A DNA stretch of 64,000 nucleotides from Pestalotiopsis fici W106-1 (Eukaryota > Ascomycota > Sordariomycetes > Amphisphaeriales > Sporocadaceae), in assembly GCF_000516985.1 (NCBI RefSeq), contig NW_006917094.1, positions 620,001 through 684,000 on the forward strand. Direction: 5' to 3'. The notes under the pieces were generated by a model. The model was not told where the DNA came from and ran no database searches. It saw only the letters and a list, made by a program, of their open reading frames with translations. Made by a program: the position numbers and the translations under genes. Shown piece by piece: positions 35,210 to 46,262 of the stretch (the first letter of the stretch is position 1; each line of letters opens with the position of its first letter).

Positions 35210-36725
35210 ATGGCAAAGAAGTCCAAGAAGGTATCTGTTGTTTCAAGCTTTGACGCACTACCCAACGTTGGTAGCCGTGAGGTCGACCCTCGCCCATCGT
35301 GCTCGTGAGTCATTCTCTTATGACTGCAATTGATCCTATTCCTGATATCATCTCAGGCCATACACAAGCACGTACATCAAAGTCTTCTTCGGCGCCAATG
35401 CCAATGCGATGAAAGTCCCCAATGAACTCCTCCAGAAGTGCTCCAACCTGCCTGTTGGTAATATCGTCTTGGCAAACAGTCTTCACCTCACACATATTCC
35501 AGAGGAGGTCGGTCATGTCCTTGTCCATCATCTCTTCACAGAAACCTTCCAGTGCTTGGCGCCGAAAGGGTCTACACATCAGGAACAAAAGCTCGACGAG
35601 CTCATGACGTGCATTCATGTCTATGCCGTCGCGTGGGACTATAAGCTCAACTCCCTCAAGGAGCAGGCTCGAAGCGAGATTGAGAGGCTAGGAGAGTCTT
35701 TGCCCATTACCCCTTTCTTGGCTGCCTTGAATAAAGTATATCCGCATCCAAGCAAAGATGATATCTGGCTTGGCGGCTACTTGAAGGATCGAATGAGGGC
35801 GCTCTTCGCTGGCCATGAAGTCAAGAAGAGTACTGAACCAACCAGTGCTGGACCAAAGTCATCTATCGCCGAGTTGGTTTTCCACAGCGCTCTGTGTTTG
35901 CGCGAGGAAGCACTGGAGCTCATCAATGGATCGAATGGTAACTGCGTGATTATGAATTTCTTTGACTTCGCTTTTACTAACATTGTCATAGAACATGAGC
36001 CTCTATCCTGTGGACACGTTCCTGAACCTGACCCTAAGGCCGAGCTTTCGTCCTACAGTTCCGAACATGAACCTGAGTTCGCGTGCCAAGATATCTTGCC
36101 TGAATTGATACCAGTGGAATCTAGAGGGTATGAAGCCATGCCAAAGCCTGAGCCCACGTGTGACAATGCGACTCCCAATGCCCCACAATATGGAGCCTTA
36201 TCTGCACTCGCATACGACGACGAGCATGTATGTTGCGAGTCTAAGCCTGACCCGGACCCTGTGGAAGAGAGTGCTTCAACTTTACCTATCATGAACGATG
36301 CTGATCCTGCCGAAGTACTGATCACATCTGGAGAAATTCCCAGAGAATATTCTGTACTGGAACCTCTCTGTCAAGATGAAACTGTTTTTGTCCCCGGCTC
36401 AGAAACAGACTCAAGTTCTCCGGTCTTCACGCCACCATCATCGACGGCATCGGACCATTCTTCAAATTCAGCGAAGATTCAACGCTCGGAAGTTGAAGTA
36501 CCGCACCAGGAGGAAACAGGCCCGGCAGCAAAGAAGCTATCAAGACTCTTGAGCAGGAAAGACAAGAAGTCCAAGAAAAGAAGACTTCGGGAGGCACAGG
36601 CCTTGCAGGAGCCAGAACTGAATGACGTTTGTGAATCAATGAGTCAGCACTTGAAACTCGGAGGAGAGTGGAAGGACTGCGAATTTTGCCGAAAGCTTGT
36701 AGACGGATTAGCAGCTGAACTATGA
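35210..36725 (+). CDS. BTB/POZ-like domain protein
   Basis: Probable exons 35210-35304, 35357-35937 and 35992-36725, giving 469 residues. The first intron (GTGAGT...CAG, 52 nt) is needed to reach the ATG. The second (54 nt, branch ACTAAC, acceptor ATAG) is in frame and free of stops, so retention would give 487 residues. After a Lys-rich start (MAKKSKK) comes TYIKVFFGANANAMKVPNEL, then LHLTHIPEEVGHVLVHHLF and a helix with CIHVYAVAWDYKLNSLKEQA, the arrangement of fungal BTB-like proteins (dimerisation or adaptor domains). The middle is acidic with repeated Cys-Glu-Pro-rich segments. A basic cluster (RKDKKSKKRR) near the C-terminus may be a nuclear signal. The end has a CEFC pair. The specific partner is unknown. 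Confidence 0.72.
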
Positions 36726-37466
36726 TAATGGATTGTTGACACGAGATATTATCACTGGCAAGGCGGTCGCCGCTGGGTATCCTGGATGAAACAGGGCACG
36801 TATACATCAAAACAGATCGTTTTCAAGTATGAAACACATAAAATTGTCCCGTCACTACATACTCGAATACTGTAATCAGCACCTTGATTTGCATATCATT
36901 CGGTGAAGGACTTGAGGGTGTGCGTTATGGCCCAAGTCGATGATAATCAGAGCGTCCGACATTCAGCACGTTTACATAGCGGCTGGTCCATTAACACTGG
37001 ACATTGCACATATATATGGTTTCCCAAAGAGCCACGCAACGAGTTCATGAATTTGCATTCAAGACTCCGAGTGGCTTACACAAATCATCCATAATGATCG
37101 TTGACCGGGAATCAATGTCGCAAATCCTGCCTGTATGCAATTACACAGCGATTCCTACTATGAAAAGACGAGTATTCTAATTGTCTACATGCAGTCGATT
37201 TGTCAGATTCTTACCGCTACTTCTGTGTCACCTTAATCTATGAGGGGTCATATAAGGTTGCTGATTGCAGAAAATTGGCTTCCCGGTCGTTTGACCCGTG
37301 CATAAGGAGGGTGGGATGGGATAACGGCCAAGGTCTAAAGTATATTTCGCAGCATGTGTTGATCCACATACACAAATCAAAGATATAATAGCAACCGTCT
37401 CCCCAAACGAATCCCACTGGGAACCTCTCATCAATTCCATTTCGTCTACGTTCGACTCTCCCTACA
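36726..37466. other. Intergenic, no gene seen
   Basis: Spacer between two plus-strand genes. A weak TATAAT (about 37384) lies some 80 bp upstream of the next ATG. Nothing else is recognised. Confidence 0.45.
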
Positions 37467-38138
37467 ATGGCTGGACTCACAACACTTCTCTCTTGTTGTC
37501 GCCCCGACGGGGCAGTCAGTACCCGGAACGAAACGTTCTCTGCTTATACGGTGATCTGCGACAAGCCAAGACCGACAAAACCACCGCGTATCTCAGATTC
37601 GAATGCCGCGCAACGGGATATTATAAACAATGCAATTGAGATCCTGCGTGATGCAGAGAAGTATGGTACAGAGCTCGAGGCACAGCTTAATGACCTCGTT
37701 GTATCCACAAGCTGGACAGAATGGATCGCTGAGAATATCCTGGCTGGTATTAAGGCGGCTCTGAGAGATGGGAGAGAAAAGATGGGACAAGCTATGACTA
37801 TCGCTTATGATGAGGCTGCCAAGGCTGCTGATGAACTTTTCGAGTTTGCGGGAGATCATCCCGTGCTGACTGCAGGGTTGATTACCATCATCGCCGTTGG
37901 TATCTTGGTAATTCTGGCTCCTATGATCGTCGAGGCACTGGGATTTGCTGAGCTTGGTCCGGTGGAAGGTGGGTTAACCACTATACCCTACAGACTATTA
38001 TATCGGTCCACATTTACTGATATGCTACTTACAGGGTCTTTCGCCGCCTTGTGGGAGAGTACATATTCCGGGTTCATCCCAAAAGGCTCGCTATTTTCAT
38101 TCCTCCAGCGCCTTGGCATGGTCTGGGGACGCGGATGA
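37467..38138 (+). CDS. ISG12/IFI6-IFI27-like small membrane protein
   Basis: Two exons, 37467-37968 and 38035-38138 (66-nt intron, GTGGGT...CAG), giving 201 residues. Residues 45-125 are predicted largely helical and amphipathic. Residues 132-158 are strongly hydrophobic (VLTAGLITIIAVGILVILAP), and the splice joins LGFAELGPVEG to SFAALWESTYSG, then IPKGSLFSFLQRLGMVW. This GP-x-x-GS-x-A ... GS-LF-x-x-LQ-x-LG pattern is the signature of the interferon-induced 6-16 (ISG12) family. Reading through the intron disrupts the motif, which supports the splice. Animal members are mitochondrial or ER proteins linked to apoptosis and innate immunity; fungal ones are uncharacterised as far as I know. The nearest neighbour is a BTB-like gene on the same strand. 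Confidence 0.8.
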   Translation: MAGLTTLLSCCRPDGAVSTRNETFSAYTVICDKPRPTKPPRISDSNAAQRDIINNAIEILRDAEKYGTELEAQLNDLVVSTSWTEWIAENILAGIKAALRDGREKMGQAMTIAYDEAAKAADELFEFAGDHPVLTAGLITIIAVGILVILAPMIVEALGFAELGPVEGGLTTIPYRLLYRSTFTDMLLTGSFAALWESTYSGFIPKGSLFSFLQRLGMVWGRG

Positions 38139-38619
38139 GGAAGGCGTTGGTTGCAACGTTCTTGACTCGCAGATATCATGAGGACTAGTGCACATTTGAT
38201 TTAGAAACCTTGAGTTTGCTTGGAGAAATTGCTTATCTATGATGAGATGGTATTGATGGGCAAAGGGCAGGACTTGTCATTAGTTTGCTGTCTATCAATT
38301 GATACTTCTTGAAAAGAGATTCGTAGTTACATGATTAACAGCAGTAGAGGGTCTACATCAGCAAGTTTTGAGCATCTTTTTGAAAGACGGTATTAACCTG
38401 CCGCCCACAGGTGTTGCTTTCAAAACTCGCTCTCGTTGATCTAGGCCATAGGGCAAGGGACGTGGCAGCCTGGCTGGTCAATTCTGCATATACCGAACAT
38501 CAGCCCGACACAATCTCTGTCATCACGTACACTCTTATCCACGTCCTCATTCAGGCTTGAATTGTGGTGAAGAAGTGCGAAAGCACACTATTTGCTTCTT
38601 CCAGCCAGGGTGTAGCTCA
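38139..38619. other. Intergenic between convergent genes
   Basis: Shared 3' flanks of the ISG12-like gene (plus) and the MFS transporter gene (minus). No feature is recognised. Confidence 0.5.
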
Positions 38620-40415
38620 TCATAACTTGTGTACGAAAGAATCCTTGGTGAGACCTCGAAGTTTCTTTCCCCAGATCCAAAAGAAGATACTCGTTGCACA
38701 GAATATAATAGTCAATGCCATGTTGACTAGTATTGGCGGTCGAAACCCACTCTGCTCCGCCCACGGAGTCAAGAATTTGCTGCGGATTGTTGTCAGCTCT
38801 ATTCAACTTTGATCATGGCCATGATTTAAACAACGTACCTGACGCCATACCCCCAGACATTCTTATTGACCGTGATGGCGACAAACAAGGACCCGGTGAC
38901 GGGCTTGTAGCTATCAATGGCATACGTCGACGCAATCGCCGGAAGAGCCGCGACCTGCATGCCGAGACAGCTCCACCCGACAATAACAATGACCTGCCAC
39001 GGCCAGTGGTAGTCGTAACCGACCGAGGTCACGACGCCGCCGATAATCATGACCACGATGTACGGTATCATGGCGGGCAGGCGCATCTCGGGCTCGCGCA
39101 CGCCGCCGTTGCGGCGGGTGAGGTAAGCGGCGACCCAGTCCGACCACGGGCCGTTGGTCAGCAAGCCAATGATGGCGCCGACCAGGACGGCGAGATTGAA
39201 GAGGCCAATGGTTTGCGGCGAGTAGTTGTACGGGGGCGCGGCAAAGGCTTGCGTTTGCGAGAGGTTTACGACGAGGTACATGCTGGCCGTAAAGGACACG
39301 ACAAAAGACGCGAACTCGACAATGGGGAAGATATGAAGATACCAGGGTACCCATAGTTCCTGGAGTATGCTGCCGTGATATTTCTGGAAGAGTTTGAATT
39401 GCGCCTTGCCAGGCTTGCCGCGGCCGAGCCACGGGTCTTGATGGGTGACGGCCGGTGTCAAATCAGCTGGATCGGTCGACGGATTGGTCTCTTTTGCTTC
39501 CTTGGTGGTGAGAACGCCTTGATCGGCAGCAGTAGTGATGTTGGCTTGCTCAAGGTTGGTAGGTCGAGGGTATCGCGTTTCTGGAAAGAGACATATATTG
39601 AGCACAAAGCAGGCAAGCAGCAAGCCTGTGTTCAACCACCAGAAATTGCGCCAACCAACATTCGATGCCATGGCACCCGAAATAATGGGCCCCACCATGA
39701 GCGAGGCAAAGTACATGCTGAAATATAGCGTCTGGTACTTTCCCCGATCGTGCAAGAAGATGATGTCGGTGATGATTTGTGGCTGAATGGTCTCGCAAGG
39801 ACCCGCAGCCAGACCGTTCAGGACCGAGGCTCCCATGAACGAGTTATAGCTGGTGGCACGGGCTCTCCAAATCGAAGAAATGGCACAGATCAAGGTGCTG
39901 ACAATCAAGACTGGCCTTCGTCCGTAGCATACAGACAGCGGAACCCATATAAAGTTGCTAAAGCCTAGCACGAGAATGGCGACGCCTTGGACAAGTTAGC
40001 CATGCCCGATGGAATCGCTGTACGGTCATACTTGCCGGTGAACTGAATCGCGTCTGCTAGACTACAGTTCCATTCGATTATGTACTCCTCTATTCACGTC
40101 AGTGTTCCCCACGAACAAAAGCGCAATTAATCCAGCCGTACCAAACATGGGAGCATTGGCCAATGGACCGAGGTTCAAAGCGACCGAGAAGAGGGTGGCA
40201 CAGAACATTGTGATGGCCTTCCATCTCGGTGTCCAGTTGAGGGGATCGTGTTCGTCGTCGCTTGGCTGTGGCACCAAGACATTTGCGCTCCCGTGGGCCG
40301 ATTTCACAAAATGGTGAGTTCCAACATCCTTCATAATCTCCGTCCCGGGATATATCTTGGTGTGCAAAACCTCCTCGAGCTCCTGAATGGCTTTCGCATC
40401 GAGATTTTCGTCCAT
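38620..40415 (-). CDS. MFS transporter with a 26-nt micro-exon and a GC-AG intron
   Basis: Four exons on the minus strand: 40415-40117, 40061-40036, 39985-38839 and 38779-38620, giving 543 residues. Introns: GTTCGT...TAG (55 nt), GCAAGT...AAG (50 nt, GC-AG type) and GTACGT...CAG (59 nt). The micro-exon supplies LADAIQFTG, after which the reading goes on with VAILVLGFSNFIWVPLSVCY, the usual fungal sequence. The start follows from ATG 40415 (MDENLDAK); the frame extends only to a TTG. The pre-TM motif DPLNWTPRW, the loop GRRP between TM2 and TM3 and about 12 hydrophobic segments show a major facilitator of the fungal DHA1/SVOP-like type. The substrate is unknown. A plasma-membrane location is likely. 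Confidence 0.82.
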
Positions 40416-41508
40416 TGCACTCAACCTTGAAGCGGCAGAGGTGCCGGCAGTCTGTGTTTTCGGATGCGTTGAGGATAGTGAGAGAATGAATCAAGACATG
40501 AGATTGCAGCTGAAAGTTTTCAGTTTCAGCGACAGATCAAGTTGTTTTCATTTATTCGTTCACCGGCCAAGTAGCGTGGCCACCGTCCGTTACCCTGCAG
40601 CTCGCGGGTTCCCCAAATCCCACGGATTCTGATTGCCGGGGTCCTACACACCCATCTCAGTATTCGCTACCAGATCTCTGGGCATGTAAGGAGGTGTGCT
40701 ACCAATCTGGAAAATGAGCATCATCGATTGGAGACGTGTTGTGCTTACAAGGGCCTCTGTATGGCGCGTACATTATACGCAAGATACGCAGAAGAGTACA
40801 TGGAGAAAAGTCAAGGCAATAATCAGTGCGGGCTCCTAAAGTATAGTCAAAGGATAATATCTTCAACGAGTAATTTCAAACTATATACTAATTGTAAACG
40901 GAAGCGAAATTTGCAATAAAATCATGTAGATATTCTCATCCCACAAGAGCTACCACACTCACTTGGAGGCCTACGACCTATCGGGGTTACTTCCCAAATC
41001 GTCGACGATTGCTCTCCAAACTTGCTACTCCGCACTCCGCATCGTGACCCGGCATGTAAGACCCCTGCTCCGGGGAGGACAAACACATGGCACGTGGCAA
41101 ATGACATCAATACTGTGTACTGTGTAGTCCAAGACTTGGGGGTTACCGCCCCCTTGCATTGTGAAATGATGAAGCGCAGGGTCGAATCATTCAATACTCT
41201 GTTTATTATATACAAACACGCAACTGGAACTAGGGAAAAGCGTGTCGTCGCTACCAATGTCAGCCATTCGACCTCTTTTGGAACTCGTAGTTGGCATGTT
41301 TGCTAGCAAACACGAAGGAAACATGGCTGGACTATTGATGTGATAGGTACGAGGATCACACGGGATGTGTTTCGATTAGGTCAAAGACTTGTACGGCTCC
41401 CACTTTTATACTTTGGGATGCATTGAACAGATATTTTGTCCATGTTGTGATGAATATAATTCTCTATCGTATCTATTGTGAGCTCTGAGACATTACCGCG
41501 AGGGTTCA
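40416..41508. other. Intergenic, no gene seen
   Basis: Upstream of the MFS gene and downstream of the CE5 esterase gene. Short ORFs only, none convincing. Confidence 0.45.
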
Positions 41509-42361
41509 TCATGTTGTACCCTGGACCTTTGACAAGACAAAGCTGGTCGCATCCGGCCCGTTTGTCTGGACGTAGCTCAAGTGTACTTGTAGACTGTTAC
41601 CACTATCACAGAATAGATCCCCCGTGTTGCAGAACGAGGCGATGCGGTCGGTTACAGCACCGCAAGACATTATGTCTTGTCGTGGGAAGCGCTACATATA
41701 ACAGATTAGCCTGGGCAATAAATGATGGGAATTGTTCCCTGGCAATCAAGAAACTTACCCCTGCGTTTTGTGCTGTGCCAGCATTGAATGTCTGATTGGG
41801 AGTATTGCTAGGGTCGCCCATCAAGACTACGGCCGCGACTGCAACAAACAAATTTTTAGCGACACGATATTACCAGCTATTGAACATTGGGATATTGTTA
41901 CCATTGTCTGAAGCCACCGCAGAGGTCGTGGCGAATCCCGTCTCGGAAGTACCACACAGCACATCCATCGTGACTTGAGCACCCTGTGATATCATTATTA
42001 GTTTCCTTCAACAGCCACGGCATGAAATAACAAGTAAAAGTACCTGAGAATACCCCATGAGCACCATCTTGGCCCCAGGACAGCTCGTGGTGAAGTTCTG
42101 GACGAGCTGGGTCATGGCGGCAACGCCCTTGCCTTCGGAAGACTGATAGTCTTGGAGCGTCGCCGGGTAGTCGACCGCCGTGATGGTTGAACCGGGAACC
42201 TGGGCCGCTACATCATCGGCCACGGCGCCAATGATGCCAGTACCCGGAGCCTCGGTCGATGCGCGGGCCACAATCATGCCGACGCCGGAGCCGGTGGGAC
42301 AATCTTGGGCGTGGCCGAGAGACCATAGTAATGCCAGACTAGAACTCTTTGTGAATCTCAT
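41509..42361 (-). CDS. Cutinase-family esterase (CE5), acetylxylan-esterase type
   Basis: Four exons on the minus strand: 42361-42044, 41983-41902, 41838-41759 and 41691-41509 (introns 60, 63 and 67 nt), giving 220 residues. It has a signal peptide (residues 1 to about 18, ending GHAQ). The alpha/beta-hydrolase triad is complete: Ser105 in VLMGYSQGAQV (formed across a splice), Asp185 in CNTGDLFCDSG and His197 in SLQVHLSYVQ. Paired cysteines (e.g. C20, C94, C170, C181, C188) fit the CE5 disulfides. The sequence IVARASTEAPGTGIIG is closer to acetylxylan esterases than to true cutinases, so I expect removal of acetyl groups from plant xylan. The enzyme is secreted. A TATA box is at 42447-42454. 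Confidence 0.9.
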
Positions 42362-42446
42362 GGTGAGGGTTTGTATTTTCCTGGTGACTTTGGTGATATT
42401 GAGCTATTCTCGACATATAATATCGCTGTGGAATGGACAAATGCGC

Positions 42447-42454
42447 TTTATATA
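42447..42454 (-). promoter_or_regulatory. TATA box of the CE5 esterase gene
   Basis: TATATAAA on the minus strand, about 90 bp upstream of the ATG at 42361. Confidence 0.55.
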
Positions 42455-44700
42455 CTTTGTTGCCCAATCTCACCAATCCGATATTCCTCGGCTATTCACA
42501 TCGCGATTCGACACCGTTTTTGGACTGGATCATGAAATCATGATTCGTGAAGCCGTCACTATCGTCTCGAAAGCTACGAAGAAGCAGTACCTCGATGCGC
42601 TAGCAATATTCACAAAATCAGACGAAGTAAAGGGTCAATCAATTCGTCTCGCTGCGGCTCGGGACATTGGATTGATCGAGAACCAATTTGCGAAGATTTC
42701 GGTCGACATTCAGTCATCTGATACCTGTAAGGTAACAGATTTGTACATTGGATGAAGCACGCCGATTGAGGCTGGCAAGTTTGGGAGCTTTGACTGAACC
42801 ATCCCAAAAAAGGAAATGTTTGCTAAAACTCAAAACTCGGATCGTGCCGAGTTGAGACGGACTATACGATCTTGGGTGCTTGTAATTTGCGATATTAGGT
42901 ATGTAGTCAATTGGAATTCTTCCATGAAATGTTCAATCCCGCTTTAGTTTATGGAGCGTCTAGAAAGTAAATGGGGGCTCGGCCTCACTTTCGCTTGGCT
43001 TGAGAAACGTGGCGGCACTACCCCCAAAGTAACGTTTGCGAATAAAGAGTTTTGACCTGATTCATCTTCACTTGACTTGGCCAAACCAGCACCACGAATA
43101 TATATTTATTAGCCCCAAGAAAGCAGAAGTTTTTGGCCATTATGATGTGAAATATCTTTGTATTAATTTGTGTCACGCAAACTGACAACGACCACGGCGA
43201 CAAAACTGAAACAGACGAACTTGGCGAGAGCATGTCCGCGACTGTATCCGACCTATGCAATCCTGTGGCGACCTTGAGGCGAAAAAATCTCTAAGTTAAT
43301 ATGATGAAATATGCAGTAGACACATTCCCACCAATGCCACGCACGTGAGTTTTGTTTTTGTTTGACAGTCTGCCCAGCCCAAACGTTTTCCCGGTCCTTC
43401 CAGTCACAATTTCTCCAGGAGAGAAGCCGGATGGAAGAGGGACATGAGAGAAGAAAGAATAAGAAAGGAAAATCCAAATCAAACATTGTGCACACTTGAG
43501 TTCAATCCATTACCTTTGCCAAATGATACAAGCAAAGAGCCAACTCCCAGAGACCCTCGGGGGGGAAGACACAACAAAAGAGGAACCAACACAGAAAACA
43601 TGCGTACCGTAGAGCTCAAAGGCTTTTTCTTTTGGATCATTTTCCGCCACCAACACCCAAAGAAAAAAAAAAAAGCTCAGATGAACAAGAACAATGCGTG
43701 CTGCAGAAAATCAGATCTGTGGCCCCATACCTGGCGATGAAAATTCCCCCAATGTTTTTTTCGTCACATTTTAGAAATTCAGTCACTGATCTCAGGATAA
43801 AGGAAAGGAAGGGGATAGTAAAAGGAAAGGATGATAAGAGAACGCCCAAGGATGGTCGGTTTTGTGCCCACTCTGAATGTGAATAGCTTGTCCATTGGGA
43901 CATTCCTCTCATTGACAGCGGATTTTTTTTTTGATTTTTTTTCAATGCAAGTGCCACGCCAGACACAAGTGCAGGGAAAAACAAGCGAGGTCTTCGTTCT
44001 CTCGGATGTACGGAACCAGGGTGTTTGACATGAAGAGGTGTCGGGTCAGGGACTCAGGGTTCGGCAAGTTGACCACGACCCGGTTGCACCTCTGTCTCTC
44101 GAGTGATGTATGTGCTCGTCGGTGGTGGTATCGGAAAGACAGCCTAGAGGACGCAAAACATGCGGTGCCTGCATCTTGCACAACCACACCAAACCCCCTC
44201 CCCCCTGCGGGCCACGATATGTCAAGTCCAGTGCCGAGCAGTGTCTGGGTGTTTTTGATTCGCTCGATATTCCAGCAGACAACCAAGGTCCGAGCCGATT
44301 ACCAGGATTATTGTGCTGCATGTGGCGATTTGAGCTCATATTGGGTTGATAATTGGGGTCGACTGTCGAGGAGCGTTTGTAAATCTGGCAATGTAACCTG
44401 AAAAGATTGGTAGCTCTCGAGGTTTGAGTTTATGCTTGAAGCGTTGACAAGTTCCTTGCAAACCATTAATGAAAACAAGTAATCCCTCCCGCCTATCACA
44501 CCCCTCCAGAACCATGAGAAAATAAATAAAGAAGCAAACGTGGAAAGAAACGACAAGCGAGGATCTTCAATGTGCCTGACAGGCATGGAAAAAAAAAAAA
44601 AAGAAAAGAAACTCCCCCGCTTCAAGGTAGCACAGCATTAAACGTGAACACCATGATTCGGCAGCCATTTTTGGAGAGTGGTTAAGAAAAAAGGAGAGGA
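42455..44700. other. Intergenic, no gene seen
   Basis: From the CE5 promoter to the 3' end of the zinc-cluster gene. It contains A-rich runs (about 43664-43675, 44588-44600) and purine-rich segments. A frame at 42180-42755 overlaps the CE5 gene antisense and is not coding. No element is recognised; part is probably the 3' UTR of the zinc-cluster gene. Confidence 0.45.
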
Positions 44701-46262
44701 CTATGCACTGCGGAGGTTACCACCAGAACGTCGGTGCCCAGCCGTTTGCAATGCAGCACTAGTTCTGCCGGTGCCAGCCACTGATGCAGGAGGAGCTCCG
44801 TTGGCAGAAGAAGCCGCAGCAGCTGCAGAGACCGAATACCCATGTGCTGCTGCTGATGCGGACGCATGGGACTGTGTATCCGGAACATAGACTTGGCCAT
44901 TCGATAGTACGGATCCGGCACTGGCCCCGCCAGCACTCGAGTGCGAGTCGCGGCGGGATCCGTCGAGTCTGTCGCTGTAAATGTAACTGTCCGAGTCGTG
45001 AAGGGTGCGGTACGAGGAATGATCGGATCCGTATATCGAGTCGCCCGCAGCAGCAGTAGCAGCGGCAAGACCATGATGTGCAGACGAAGGTGCAAAAGAG
45101 GTGTCGGCATGGCCCGATCTGCCCGACATGTTGGCTGGGTTGCTACTCGTTGAGCCGTACGTCACCGGGGTATCAAAGCCCGAGCCCAGTCCATTATAGC
45201 CCACATCCGACGAGTGGACAGATGAGTTTTTGCTGCCAGTGCTGCCATAATGACCTGGTATACCATTTCTTCGGTAAGTGGATGTACTTGAAAAGTTATT
45301 ACGTTTGATGATGGTAGGAACGCGATCAGGGGAGGTAGTAGCAGTGGTGAGGGTTGTTGCCATACCGGACAAGGATAGCGTTGGCAGCTCATGGCCCGTC
45401 GCTGGACGATGAACGAGATTCCCGTACGTGTAAGATGATGCCTCGGAATCCACGTATACAGGAGGAGCTTTTGTGCTGGACCCGTACCGACATCCCGAGA
45501 CCATGTGGACTGGATCACTGCTCATGTGCGGATATGAGTAGTTGAGACCATAGTCGACCGAGTCTTCGCCAAACCCACCGGCGCCCCATCCCGAGACACT
45601 GGAGTAATAGCTTTTGCCTCCACTGCTGCTGCTACTGCTGCCATTGTAGGGGTATGCGCTGCTGCGATAGGCCATCATGTCTCCAGTCGTCATGTCGGTA
45701 GCATACTGGGAAATGGCATTGTGTGAAGACGCACTCCCCCGAGCCTGGTATGCACGAGCGGCGTCCATGGTGTATCCAAAATCAGAAGGCCCATCGCGAA
45801 GAGGGGTCTCGGTTGAGGATACCTAGAAGGAGAAGAAGAAGGGTTTAATTCAGCATCCAGGAGAGCAAAAGACGGATGCGTGTTTGGCAAGACCAAGCGA
45901 CCAAAACTTACACGCAGAAAGAGGCAGGGCTCATGACCTGCATTCTTGCAATTCGAACATGGAGCGCCGTTTCCTGGGTCACCACTACATCTGATTTTCC
46001 TCTTGCGGCAACGTCCACACTGGCCATCAGGTCAAGATCAAGCATTTGCCAGAGACAGGCGGGTTGAAAGACTTACAGCCACGGCGATCCGCTTCCGCGG
46101 CTCCTTTGACTCATCATGTTCACGCTCGGTCATGGTCGAGGCCCGGATGTCGTGATGGGATTGCAGCTGGAACCGGCGATCAGGGTATAAGGGGTACGGC
46201 GGACAGGCCCGGCTATATCGTCGACCTTCTTCGCTTGTGTTATAGATGGTTGGAGTTACCAT
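44701..46262 (-). CDS. Zn2Cys6 transcription factor with low-complexity tail
   Basis: Three exons on the minus strand: 46262-46077, 46019-45912 and 45822-44701 (introns 57 and 89 nt, both GTAAGT...AG), giving 471 residues. Exon 2 encodes almost exactly the zinc cluster: C63, C66, C73, C83, C86 and C94 (C-x2-C-x6-C-x9-C-x2-C-x7-C), with the basic RKRKIR between the second and third cysteines. This is the DNA-binding domain of fungal binuclear cluster regulators. The rest is Ser/Gly/Tyr/Ala-rich (YRSSAYPYNGSSSSSSGG and similar) and lacks the usual fungal-specific regulatory domain. Start is the ATG at 46262; an internal ATG at 46133 is possible. More than 6 kb upstream is free of recognisable genes, as often seen for developmental regulators. 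Confidence 0.88.

Noticed and set aside
40094..40116. A 23-nt intron (GTGGGG...TAG) in the MFS gene
   Set aside because: Too short for fungal splicing, and it leaves an unrelated insertion; the 55-nt GTTCGT...TAG choice gives the family sequence.
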